Assembly: GCA_024704765.1 (NCBI GenBank)
Contig: JAKMXF010000044.1
Span: 883,082-947,081, forward strand
DNA from: Oopsacas minuta
Lineage: Eukaryota; Porifera; Hexactinellida; Lyssacinosida; Leucopsacidae
Direction of reading: 5' to 3'
Length of the DNA stretch: 64,000 nt
Shown here: positions 53,530 to 64,000 of the stretch, in pieces
Position numbering within the stretch: the stretch's first letter is position 1
Layout of the letters: each line of letters opens with the position of its first letter
Position numbers and translations under genes: made by a program
The notes under the pieces: model-generated
Told to the model about the DNA's origin: nothing
The model's input: the letters and a program-made list of their open reading frames with translations, nothing else
Databases searched by the model: none

Positions 53530-54065
53530 CTTTGAGTACTTAGACCTCTCCATAACTTCAGGAAATATAGTTTTTCGTGTTATTTATGTTACTGTCCACC
53601 TCCTTCGCCCAAAAAATATTTTCTTTGGCCAATTTATGTCTGAATTCCAAGATTTAATTGAGCGAGTATATACTAACCAACATAAGTTAATCTTAGCTAG
53701 TGATTTTAATATAAAATTTGACTTAGTTTTAGATCCAGAGAGAGAATCCGATTTAGTGATGCTCTTGAGACAATTGACTTTCAAAACACATAAAATCTCC
53801 AACTCATATTTCAGGTCACACTCTAGATCTTGTGATCACAAAGTGTTCAAATAGTGATTCTATTAAATCCCTCAATACTTTTTCAGATAGTCCTTCAGAC
53901 CATTCCTATATCATTTGTGATGTATACTATCCTCGGCCTAACTTCCAAAATACAATTTGTATAGAGAAAAGTGCACAAACAAATCTGAAAATATTATTCC
54001 TGTACTTATGAACTTACACTGGTTACCAGTCAAAGCTCGTATTGAATACAAAATCCTGAAAATTG
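53530..54065 (+). mobile_element. LINE fragment, left part (endonuclease plus RT C-terminal end)
   Basis: Decayed frames read as an AP-type endonuclease: HKLILASDFNIKFD, then GHTLDLVITK and SDHSYIICDV after a frame change. They are joined abruptly near 53980 to LHWLPVKARIEYKIL, the conserved end of non-LTR reverse transcriptase regions. The RT catalytic part is deleted. The fragment is interrupted by the KDZ transposon and resumes at 59440. Confidence 0.75.
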
Positions 54066-54342
54066 GAGTTATTTAAAAGTGAGTAGCGCATGCGCTGCAT
54101 TTTGAGTAGCGCATGCGCTACATTAATATATAATTGGAATTTTGGAAAAAAGTAGGCTCTCAAATTACATCCTATTATAGTGTAATTAAATCCGCAGGAA
54201 CTGATATTAATTTTTGAGTTTTGTTACTTATTTCTACTTCCTTTATTAGCAAAATCCCTAAATATGTTTCTCAATTAACTTTATACTTTACTCAATCAGT
54301 GTTTCCTCTTGATTTCCCATTCTGTACCCTTGATTAGCCAAA

Positions 54343-56059
54343 ATGCCAAAGATCCCCAAATTGACAAAGAATAATGCTATAATGGTACTGACAGACATAT
54401 TATCTGAGTTTCGTTCAGTAACAGGTGAATATGCCGGAGCTGTATTTTCATGGCATGGAAAGCTTGGCTCTTTGGGTCCAGAAAAATTTCAAAGCTATAT
54501 CACTGGGAATAGCGCTGAAATATCAAGAACTCTACTGACTAACCAAATATCTACAAGTACGTCAGCGTCATCAAAGCCTGTTCGTGATCACGAAATCCTC
54601 AAGCTATTAGATGGAGATATATCTGGCTATAATGTACAGGGACTGCGAAGACTTGTTTCTGCGATTATAAAAGTGTCAACTGGTAAGTCAACGGTGTGAA
54701 TTTATATAATTATATGGGTCACTGATTATATATCTCTGTATTTTAGGGAAAGGTATGTTTTTTTGGAATGATCCTTCTCTCAAACCACCTTTTTGGCCCG
54801 AAAGAGTCCCTTTCGAAAACATAAAAAGCGCATGTAAGATTCATCTGCGTATGATAATAGAATCATATAAGGATTACTCTATGAAAGCGCGAGTTTCAGT
54901 CCGCCCTCAATCTCAGAAGTCTCCAAGCTCTTCTCAAGCATCGCGACATGATATCTACCGTGACCGATCTAGATCTCCTCTTGATTTCGCTAGAGATGTA
55001 ATACACCAAGAATCTGATGTAGATACTAGTGATGATTCCTTCGATGAGCTTTTTCAGCAACCCGTTATCGCTTCGAACAAACCTATTTCAGATCCTCAAA
55101 CACCTACCCCAACTTCCAGTCTGGTGACATTACTCGGAGTTAAGCCATTGGATCCTATCCAAATAATCACTCCTCCCATTAGTTTAAATGAGAAAAACTT
55201 GTCAATTTCTGAATTGTCAAGTCGTAATACTTTCCTAACAGGCACCACCATTAATGCATTCTGTGTAAGTTTATTATACATTGAAATTCAATCCGTTTTG
55301 TTAGCAAATATTCTCATACCATATATGTATTTGTAGACATTACTGAAGAAGAATTTCCCCCATTTACAGGGACTTCAGGATACTATTCTCTCCGAAGTGA
55401 GTTTCTCGGTTTAAATTTTTGAATTGTAAATCAATATTTGATATTCAATTAATTCTTAGAATCGTCAATTCGTCAAAGCTCCTCGTCCTAGTATACAACT
55501 GCATCACGATGGCGCACTTCACTGGGTTTGCTCCAGTATTGATGTTGAAGGGCATGTAACTTTATATGATTCGCTATCTACTGGGAGAATATCTGATGAA
55601 TTAGCTGTGCAATTGGCCTTCCTATATGGAAATGATGCTGATCATGAGCTGAAAGTCGCCCTTGCTCCTATTCAGCAGCAAAGAGGTGGGGCGGATTGTG
55701 GTTTATTTGCAGCGGCAGTCTGTTTGACAATAGCAACGGGAGGCGACCCAACCCAAGTATACTGGAAACAGTCAAGAATGAGATCTCACCTAACTGATTG
55801 TTTCAACAGCGAAATTTTGACACCCTTTCCTAAGATAGAAAGAATAGTATTACGATCTCGCCTGACTACAAATCTAGGGACAGATTTAAAGATAAAGTTA
55901 TGGTGTTTATGTCATCTACCCAGTTGCGCGTCAAAAAATATGATTGAATGTCCCAAATGTCTTAAATGGTTCCACAAACCATGTGTAGGACTTGAAGATA
56001 TTGACAAAGACATCGATAACTTTTATTGTCACAATTGTCGTGAGTCTCCTAACATATAA
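54343..56059 (+). CDS. KDZ-element Ulp1-like SUMO protease with PHD finger
   Basis: Exons 54343-54682, 54747-55264, 55337-55396 and 55460-56059 (introns 63-72 bp, GT-AG) give 505 residues. The N-terminal half resembles a DNA/chromatin-binding adaptor (PPFWPERVPFENI) followed by a Ser-rich linker. The last exon holds a C48 peptidase core: LHWVCSSI (His), YDSLSTGR (Asp), PIQQQRGGADCGLFAAA (Gln and Cys). A C-terminal PHD-type zinc finger follows (CLCHLPSC, CPKCLKWFHKPCVG, CHNCR). Ulp1-type proteases are known companions of KDZ transposases; here the protease is a separate gene convergent with the transposase. It would cleave SUMO or a similar modifier, perhaps at chromatin. Its catalytic triad looks complete. 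Confidence 0.85.
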
Positions 56060-56066
56060 ACTATTT

Positions 56067-59000
56067 TCATATATTATTATTTTGTGATAGAATATGTAGA
56101 TTCAAACATGCTAGAAAATATCTTGTAGTGAAGAATACATTATCAATACGCATGTATGCGATTTGTGTTGCTATCCTTCTTAGTGATGAAAACAACTGCT
56201 CGCAAATTTGTGAGTTTAGCTTTTTCATCTCGTCAGTCTGAATTGATCTCAAAGAATAAGAGGGATTGCACTTGTGGTTTGTAGAATGGAATCGATCAAT
56301 CAGAAATGTTGTCTTACGAAATACTTTGGGGTCCCTATATAAAAAATCACGAATTAATTTCTATTTGAAATCTCGATTATTTATCATTTATACCCAATTT
56401 GTTATGTGCACTTACCTTTTCATACATGTTTTGTGTAAGTTGCAAGCATTATCGTAGATGATCACTTTTGGCTGTTCTCTGAATATGGTCATTAACAAAT
56501 TATAAATTACAACTGTAGATTCGTGTTGTCTGAGGATTTGGAAACCATAACAAATCCTGTGCTTACAAGCGATTGCTACTATTCCGGGGGAAAACCTTTT
56601 GTGAGTTGGAAACTTTTTGAGACACGGTTCAGCTGACTCAACTTCTGGATTTTCGTATACTGGCAACCTGTACAATTATAGTAGAATGGTAAAATATAAA
56701 AAAAGTTGAATAGCATTTAGTATTTTCAGTATAAACACAATTACAAGTTTGAACTTACATGTAGTTTGTTGTGAATGCTGGGAAATAATTGTAGTAGTTT
56801 TCGCTTTGTGGAGAATATTCCACTAATTTTCTTGACGTTCTACTAAATAAACTCTCTATTTGTGTCAGGATTCTTTTCAACAGCGGGAAAACTTTGGGAT
56901 GTAAAGTGACAAACCCTGTGCATGTGATATCTTTATTAGGTTTGATAGAATTGAATAAGATATCCAATGTATACATCTTCTGATATATTGAATTAAAGGA
57001 ATCTTCACTTGCTGATTTTCCATTGGCAAGAAGAGCTATTGCTTTCCGTTCATTCGGTTCCAGCAGAGAGAATTGGAATACTCCTGATATTGGATCTGTA
57101 TGGCAAAGGAGTTTTATGACTTTCTTAACATGTATATATTCTTCACTTATAGTCACTAAATTTTCTGTCCTAATGGAACTAAATAAAATATAATCAGCCA
57201 TTTCTTTATGAATAGACTTCAATAGGTCTTTTAGCGTATTTTCTGTCAAACCTTCAGAACAGAATTTAAGGAGTTGCTTTCTAATTGCTGTGTCGGGGAT
57301 AAAAACACGATCTGAAAATGGGATCATAGGGTATTGCTGATCCTGATCGAATTTTGCATCCACTTCTGGTACTGATTTCATTGTTCCCATCGCTATGCCA
57401 TCTAAAATTATCACATCGGGATGATTTTTACACTTTGGACATATGTAGTTCGAGTCATAATCTATGTCTACTGTTCTCAGATAGGCGTTCCATGCCTGAT
57501 AAACAATGTGATAATGGAATGTATTCGTTCTACCCATTCTGATAAGCTTCCTGTTCTTGGCACTAAAGAGTAAAACGAAGAATTAGATTGTATGTATATA
57601 GGAATTTTAATTTATCAAGAATATATTTTAAACAATACATACCTCAAGTAACCGTACAAAGTATTTCTAGACATGGTCATCAACTCGCTATAATCATATA
57701 ACAAACTGTAATGAACAAAATACTTGTTGTTGATGTTTAACAGTGAACTGTTCTGACCTTCGAAGACTGCCAAGCAATTGCAAAGTCCACTGCATCTTGA
57801 ACTGTAAACTATATACTTACAATATAATTACTGAGTTACCAAGCACAGGCAAATTTAGGGAGGGGGTAAATTGGGACGAGTTGATTGCAATCGAATGAAC
57901 AATCTTATATGTAGACCAAATATTTATTGAAATTCCTTTATAATTGCAAGACTTGTTTTCAACGGCTAAATACGTAGAATAACCGATCATACTAAATTAA
58001 AATTGCGACCGAGCGAATGGTTCATTGATGATAAATATATACTTTTGTAATCTTTGAATTCATTAATATCATTTTCTAAATAGATAACTATTCCAACCTT
58101 CTCTAGTTTAAGCTTCTCCTCTTCATTGAATTTGAAACCATAGTCACAAAATTCCTTTTCAGGATACATATTTAAAGGTAAATTGATGCCATGGAAGAGC
58201 TGATAGTTGTAAATTGCTATTTGGCTTTCATCTAGATTGAATGGTATTGCTCTTGTTGATATCGTGTTATATTCAAACTTTTTCTGTGTATTTGATCCAG
58301 TATTTTCGAGAATATTATGGAGTCTAGAATGTTGTTTGCACTTTGAAGAACAAGAACAACATAACCACCTATCATTATTTAATTGGAAGTTGTGAAAAGT
58401 ATCATCTGTCAACAGAAAGATATCGTTAGGACTTGGGAAATAATATATTATGTCTTCTAGAATGTTTGCTTCACAAACTTGCAAACAATCATTTTGTGAA
58501 CAGAGTTCAAATGCTTGATAATGAGAACAAGTATCACTATAACAATTGGCGCATAGATTGCTGTTTGTTTCAATTATGATTCTCCTTTTGTTTAGTACAA
58601 CGGTTCCTTGAAATACAAAATGTTTAGTTATGGTAGTGAGAATAGTAAATGTACAGTAGACTCCGATTAATAGGGTCACTTGGGACCAGGCCATTTGACC
58701 CGATTAACCGAAATAAAGGTGTTGGGCCCTACGAACCGGAGCAGAGAGACAAACATGCAAACAGACAACAATAATAGCGATAATAACGTAAATTTACCTT
58801 GAGAGTAATCATAATCTGCAATTATAACATATTCACTATCCTCTAACTTTTGTATGTGAGACTTCAATATCAATAGTTTTACATACTGGTCAATTATAGG
58901 CATTTCTACTTGTTTCATTTCTGGTTCTGAGAAGCAATCAGGTTGACACTGATCTATGCGAAATATTATATTGAATCAACAAGCAACTAAAGTTTGCTTG

Positions 59001-59264
59001 AAAGCATAAGGAATTAAGAATATAATTATCACCTGTTTTTGACCATGTTGGTACATCTGATTCTATCAATTTAAATGATTCCCCTTCTGATAGGCATACT
59101 TTGTCGATGTCTAATGTGATGAAGCTGATATCTTCTTTCTCCGAGATTTTTCGTTTTTTTGGGTATATATTATCAGATCCAGTTTGTGAAGTTACTTTTT
59201 CAGCCATTTCCAAAATGAAATTATCTAATGAATGGTATAAATTTATATATCTACTTCTATACAT
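56067..59264 (-). CDS. KDZ transposase
   Basis: Seven exons in consistent phase: 59264-59033, 58953-58798, 58606-58010, 57808-57643, 57562-56759, 56667-56416, 56334-56067; about 824 residues. ATG 59207 (MAEKVTSQ) is an alternative start. An N-terminal Cys-rich region (CANCYSDTC, CCSCSSKCKQH) is followed by the CxC-type segment GLCNCLAVFEG. Next come CPKCKNHPDVIILDGIAMGT, ACKHRICYGF, the family signature IIYDNACNLH, then LIDRFHSTNHKCN and EQLFSSLRRIA. This order is that of KDZ transposases, RNase H-fold enzymes first described in fungi and fish (Zisupton). The exon 3 donor (GTCGCA) is weak and the least certain junction. Intron 2 carries a pogo-type insertion. Confidence 0.85.
58654..58730. 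mobile_element. Pogo-type element in KDZ intron 2
   Basis: Left end CAGTAGACTCCGATTAATAG preceded by TA, followed by gggaccaggccatttgaccc and gattaaccg, as in Tigger-like termini. The right boundary is not clear. An insertion into the transposon's own intron. Confidence 0.5.
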
Positions 59265-59439
59265 TATAAATGCACCAGCATTCCAATGACCACTTGTCGT
59301 AATGTGGTTTCGAAACTTATCTAATCACATTCAATTCAGCAGTTTGGGTAACTATGGTTGAAATGATAACGCGTATCTATAAATATGACATACCAATAAT
59401 CCTAATGCAGCGCATGCGCTACTCATTTTTAAATATATG

Positions 59440-59800
59440 GAAAATTGTTTACAAAATTTATCTTAAGAGTTTGATATCTTTTTCAGAATCTTACTTATGA
59501 CCATAGATCACTGCTTCGAACCTACTTCGACAACCCAGGTCTATAACAAAAAATTATGGTGACCGTGCACTTTCATATGCTGCACCAAAACTATGGAATT
59601 CACTCTCTGATTAAATATGAAAATCTGCTTCACTGGAAATATTTAAAAAATAAATCAAAAAATATTCTTATTTAAACTTCATTACCTGTAAATATTGTTT
59701 TATGAGTTAAGTACTTCTGTATTTGATTGCATATTATGTATATTTATCCGTAATTTGACCCGTAAACGCTTTGAGACTCTGCGGAAAGCGTACAAATACT

Positions 59801-59845
<45 letters not shown>
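59440..59845 (+). mobile_element. LINE fragment, right part (3' end with ATT repeat)
   Basis: Continuing the LINE interrupted at 54065: YGDRALSYAAPKLWNSL in broken frames, then a 3' UTR ending gctttgagactctgcggaaagcg and a perfect (ATT)n run 59803-59844, the usual 3' tail of CR1/L2-type LINEs. Confidence 0.75.
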
Positions 59846-59846
<1 letters not shown>

Positions 59847-60383
59847 ACGTAACTCCTGTTATAAAGAAGTGATTCTTAACCTTCCTTATAGCTTCAAAGT
59901 AGTTGATTTTACAACAAAATACAGCTATAAAACGAAATGAAAGTGAGGTCCCTAGCACTTAGTTTAATGAAGCTTTATTGTATATGTATATGGCATAAAA
60001 GGATAGGATACAATTTTGATTTTGCTGCCCGGAGAAAGCCTTAAAATGGTGAATGCGGCCCTCAACCCAATAAGTTTGCCGACCCCTACCCTAGATAGTA
60101 AATACCTAATTTATGTTATATGCGAGTTCTCTGAATTGAAATTTGCTTATAATGAATAGTACTTAGCATATAATAAAACCCGTATACACAGGGGTCCCTG
60201 GTGAGCATGCTCTCAGTACTTTGCGATATCTCAGAATTTGTGTGTTCGATTGAATTTCCTATGGAAATATTCGCGACGAGTTGACCTAAAATACAGACGA
60301 GTCGGGATTTGCATAGGTACGAGTTTACTGTTGCCCTTGTCTTGCTATCTGGTCAGATTATATATTGGCTATTAGGTATTTTG
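59846..60383. other. Intergenic; hAT-type end and a possible pogo-like end
   Basis: 60045-60095 reads on the minus strand as tagggtaggggtcggcaaac, a hAT terminus, continuing ttattgggttgaggg. 59845-59870 (ataacgtaactcctgttata) resembles the pogo-like termini elsewhere. Probably contains the HECTD3 promoter, but no core promoter motif is clear. Confidence 0.4.
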
Positions 60384-63357
60384 ATGAACAAGGCTCACAA
60401 ACGTCTCGCCCAGATTCGCTGTCTGCTGGAGTCAGTAGATTGCATGGATAAAGGAGAGAGTTTACCAGAGCCTCTGTGCTATGTTCCTTCCATTGTACCC
60501 TACGAGCACAGCGGAAAGGGCACCATTTCCGTATATGCTGAGCCTAAAGTAACATCTGCTACTGTCGGTAAGATATCTGATAAAGTGAAGCGAGTGAGTG
60601 CCACTAGTCAAGTAGAAACTAATTCTGAGGGGTTCTGGCTCAAACTGGCTTCTCGCGAAAAAGAAAAATTCTTTCCCGGAAGAGAGAGCGGTTGGGTAAT
60701 GCTAGATTCTATTTCCGGTCAATCCCCAAAAGCTACCCTGCAGGGTATAAAGAGTGATAAGTCAGATATCTCTAAGAACTGGATGGATACTGTTATAACT
60801 ACATTTTCTCTAAGCTTGTCCGAGAAAAATGACTTGTCTCCTCCTGATAAAAATATGACTAATCAGCTGAGAGATCCCCATCCTGACTGGAACATTGAAT
60901 TGGACTCTGACCTCTCAGAGTTCTTGTTTAAGAATGACACACCTTTCATAGCTAAGTCCCTTTCAGAACCAGTAGGATCTGACTATAGTAATGAATGGTT
61001 CTCATTCATACGTGCTAGTCATAATGACGATCTGTTACCAGAGATAGCAGGAGTAACAGAATGGGATGACGGGTGTTGTTCTTGGGACTACTCGGCCTCA
61101 TCAGGAGATAACGAAGATGTGTATATTCGTGTTCAAATGAGACAAGGTGTCGTGATGAAACAGCTGTCTTTACTTGTGGAACCAGATGATGACTGTCCTA
61201 AACATGTACAGGTTTGTATAGATATTTCTTAACTATAAGGAAAAACTGTATTGATATACTAGAAATATCCTGAGAGCACTGATTAACAATAATAGATAAT
61301 GTACCGCGTACCTAACCCATTTAGATTTGGATTTCTCAACAATGGGGAACAATGTATTTAATTTGAGTCGTGTTATGCCAGTTTATCGTATATCGTATTT
61401 CCCAGAACAAGCGCCTACCCAAACTAGTGATTAAACTATAATTTTATCCCTGGAATAATTTATGTATGAAATTGACACCTGCTTTTACGATGTAACCTAT
61501 TGGGATAATCATACGGGGATACGCCTAAGGTTGTTATTGCTAAAAATCACGAAATTGTTCAAAAAACCTAAAATTGCCACATAAAAATATGCACCAGACC
61601 GCTTATCCAGGCAATACGGTATTTCGATTATTATTCGTTATTATTCTCAGATATACGCAACACTAACTGGTACAGATATGCAACTGGTGGCAGATAGAAC
61701 ATTTGAATCTACAGATATAGACTCTACCTCACACAAACTCCCTCTACTAGAAACTCCATTCCGTAGCTACGTACAGGAGCTAGAGATACGCTTCTTGAGT
61801 AATATGGATGGGAAGCGACGGTTCACAGTGTTCGGATTTTCGGTTGAGAAGGGAATTCCCCTTGATGACATTGACTCAGGTTCTCTTGACATAAATATTT
61901 TTAATCAGAAGACCCTCACAGATTTCCTTCGTCTACAGGCCTTCGACCATTCATGTCTCTTCTATCGCTCTCTCTTACTAAAGAGGGTTGTAAAGCTAAT
62001 AGATGCAGTCCTGTATCTGATAATTCCTAAATGTGGGAATGACTCTTTTATTCTGGATAAGCTACAGTCAGTTAGGTTCTTATTCCCTCTGATATCAGAC
62101 CGTAAGGATCTGATTGAAAAGTACCTGTCTCTAACTGAGAGCAAGAGACCTTCACGTCCCTACATTGCTGTCAACCGCCATTTGGCTATTGAGCACAGGA
62201 GTAACCCTGCTAAAGATCGCAGTAACAAGAATACAGTATTTTTTCAATTGTTCAACAAGCTTGCAGCTAAAACCAACAGTAATTTCGACTATTGCTGGCC
62301 ACTCTCCTTCGATCAGTGGTGGGAGTGTAACATTGTGGGAGAGGGAGTCATAGATCAGGGGGGCGGGTTCAGAGACACAATAGCTGAGATGGCAGAGGAG
62401 CTCACCCCCTCCAGTTCCAACTCCCCCATGCCTCTCTCATTATTCATACGGTCTCCTAATCAGACACAAGACACAGAAAGTTTGCACAGGGACGCGTACA
62501 CACTCAACCCCAGCTGTCAGGACTGGGACAAGTACGTGTGGTTAGGTAAGCTGATGGGAGCTATGTTCAGAGGCAAGGAAAAACTACCATTAGCTGTGTC
62601 CCCATTCATATGGAAGCGACTAGTAGATCAGCCTGTAGGTTGGAAGGATTTTACCTCGATTCATTCCTCCGAGGTAGTATTCATAGACATGCTGTATGGA
62701 CTGGAGAGAGAAGAATTCCAATCTGTCTATGCTGATACACTCACATTTGACACTACACTCAGTAGTGGTAATTCTGTATGCTATAATACAGGAGAAGATC
62801 CAGGATCTACACCTGTAGATTACGAGAGTGTTCCTAAATTCTGTAAGTGGGTTAAAGAGGTACGGCTTAAAGAGTGTGACAAGCAGATTCGTGAGATTAG
62901 AAGAGGATTATCTAAAGTTATCACAGAGGCTGTACTGTCATTGTTGACGTGGCAGGAACTTGAAGAGAAAATATGTGGGAACCCTGTTATAACCATGGAT
63001 GATATGAAAAAGAACTTGCATTTTTGTGACATGAATTCAACCTCAGATGAAGCAAACTATCTTTGGTCAGCTTTGGAATCTTTCTCAAGTGAGGAGAGAT
63101 CAAAATTCTTACGATTTGTGACAGGTAGACGTAGACTACCAGCCTCGGTCACTGTATATCCAGCTTCTGAAGCAATTGACTCTCTCCCAACATCTGCTAC
63201 ATGTGGTTCTGCTATATATCTACCTGTATACAGTTCAGCTGAGAAATGTAGAGAACGTGTGCTTTATGCTATCACTACATGTGTTGCTATAGACGCTGAC
63301 AGATCTCCTTACGATTCTAGTTACAATGATGAAGATGATGATGATGATGATTGGTGA
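60384..63357 (+). CDS. HECTD3: HECTD3 E3 ubiquitin ligase
   Basis: Exons 60384-61211 and 61651-63357, phase 0, 844 residues (human 861). The ATG at 60384 is chosen because the following KRLAQIRCLLESV to LCYVPS aligns with the human N-terminus; the longer upstream frame opens at TTG. A DOC-like middle region is followed by INR-type NRHLAIEHRSNPAKDR, then YDQWWEC-type FDQWWECNIVGEGVIDQGGG, a HECT N-lobe (YVWLGKLMGAMFRGKE), LLTWQELEEKICGNP and the catalytic C-lobe SATCGSAIYLP, in which Cys794 is the predicted thioester site. It ends in an Asp-rich tail (DEDDDDDDW). HECTD3 transfers ubiquitin to targets including caspase-8 and MALT1 in mammals; the target here is unknown. No pogo-type MITE is evident in the 439-bp intron. 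Confidence 0.93.
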
Positions 63358-63865
63358 TGTATTATGCCGTATGTACGTATTTGTTTGAGCTACAACATAG
63401 ATTGGTGTTTGCAGTACATAGTGTATTTTATATCAGTAAGTAATTGTCTATGCATTTTATGTCTATTTCGAGTTTCTATAAGTATTATGAATGGCGGAAA
63501 GATGGTCGCGGGGAAAATTGGCCGCGGAAATTTCATCGCAAGGAAAATTGGTCGCTGGGAATGTAATTTAATTAGCACTGTAATGTATATGTATTGATTG
63601 TAGACTGTAATTCTATTGGTCAATACATTCTATTATATATTTATATACTGATTTATCATATAATTAATCATATTTTACACCTTTTGGTGAACTTTTCAAA
63701 AAATATCTAACAATATTAGTAAAATTCAATTTTATCTTTCTTTGCTTGTGGATATTTAGTTGAATAACATTGTTTCAATAATCCACTAAAATTAATTTGG
63801 GAATATTTATTATGTCGGCACAGACGGTGATTTGAGATTTGTTTTTTTGTGTTGAATACAAACAT
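63358..63865. other. 3' flank of HECTD3, nothing recognised
   Basis: AT-rich. gcggaaagatggtcgcgggg, aaaattggtcgctggg and related short gg(t/c)cgcgg motifs near 63490-63560 look repeat-derived. No gene is supported. Confidence 0.35.
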
Positions 63866-64000
63866 AATAGAGAGTGGAATAATGATAATAGGGAGTAGAA
63901 TATAATAGAGAGTGGAATAATGATAATAGGGAGTAGAATATAATAGAGAGTGGAATAATGATAATAGGGAGTAGAATATAATAGAGAGTGGAATAATGAT
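63866..64000. repeat. 38-bp tandem repeat (minisatellite), open at window end
   Basis: The unit begins aatagagagtggaataatga and continues taatagggagtagaatat. Copies start at 63866, 63904, 63942 and 63980, exactly 38 bp apart and essentially identical; the array runs out of the window. Confidence 0.95.

Larger units (their letters stand above)
54066..59439. mobile_element. Intact KDZ (Kyakuja/Dileera/Zisupton-like) DNA transposon
   Basis: A 5374-bp element with an 8-bp target duplication GAAAATTG at 54058-54065 and 59440-59447. The ends are inverted copies, GAGTTATTTAAAAGTGAGTA against CATATATTTAAAAATGAGTA, both running on into GCGCATGCGCTGCATT. At the left, the GAGTAGCGCATGCGCT block is repeated once in tandem (54103-54122). 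It contains two convergent multi-exon genes whose stop codons are 7 bp apart (56059, 56067). All inferred splice junctions preserve frame, so the element appears complete. It is inserted in a LINE. Confidence 0.88.

Noticed and set aside
59033-59264. KDZ N-terminal exon as a separate small gene
   Set aside because: Splice phases connect it with the following exons, and it lies inside the transposon borders.
63866-64000. CRISPR-like array
   Set aside because: Units are adjacent without variable spacers, and the genome is eukaryotic.
1-64000. tRNA, rRNA or spliceosomal RNA genes
   Set aside because: I looked for B-box-like GTTCGA and cloverleaf pairings by eye and found none convincing. A tRNAscan/Infernal run would be decisive.

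Overview
This is a gene-dense, AT-rich animal nuclear DNA window. The evidence is spliceosomal introns (several about 60-75 bp), animal-type genes (a myosin X with split PH domains, HECTD3, WDR26, METTL22, ABHD13, HINT3, ATP8B flippase, TBCD, TFAM) and a mixed load of eukaryotic transposons. The compact introns and gene set suggest an early-branching animal, most likely a sponge. That placement is inference; no rRNA or mitochondrial marker is present.

Layout. 0.4-12 kb: a 5'-truncated Kelch/coiled-coil gene, a coiled-coil protein with SILK-type and RVxF-type protein phosphatase 1 docking motifs, a TFAM-like mitochondrial HMG protein with a broken tandem copy behind it, a GIMAP/AIG1-like GTPase, and an intronless tubulin cofactor D gene. 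12-28 kb: a transposon graveyard with a pogo-like 482-bp MITE, two P-element/THAP9-like relics, an integrase-type (Ginger/KRBA2-like) element with a CXC-like tail, a nearly intact zinc-finger DDE element with TIRs and TA target duplication, a 1.15-kb palindrome, a Merlin/IS1595-like relic and a KDZ transposase fragment. 28-51 kb, all on the minus strand: myosin X (11 exons), ABHD13, METTL22, HINT3, ATP8B-type flippase (5 exons) and WDR26. 51-60 kb: repeats, then a LINE interrupted by an apparently intact 5.4-kb KDZ (Kyakuja/Dileera/Zisupton) transposon. The KDZ element has an 8-bp target duplication and two convergent multi-exon genes: a Ulp1-like SUMO protease with PHD finger, and the KDZ transposase. 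60-64 kb: HECTD3 E3 ligase and a 38-bp minisatellite running off the window end.

Two signals stand out. First, the complete KDZ element: removing it with one copy of its target duplication restores the reading frame of the LINE it entered. Second, a family of small elements with pogo/Tigger-like ends (CAGTAGAACTC-like, TA-flanked) sits in 10 of the 18 host introns modelled here. Subtracting the insert returns five of those introns to 56-83 bp, so these insertions account for much of the intron length variation in the window.

The host genes are mostly housekeeping: cytoskeleton (TBCD, MYO10), membrane lipid asymmetry (ATP8B), ubiquitin ligation (HECTD3, WDR26/GID), mitochondrial DNA (TFAM). 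They do not form an obvious pathway, but METTL22 and ABHD13 are so close (9 bp from stop to first ATG) that a shared transcript is plausible. Exon boundaries were assigned by hand from GT/AG sites and reading-frame continuity and have not been tested against RNA.
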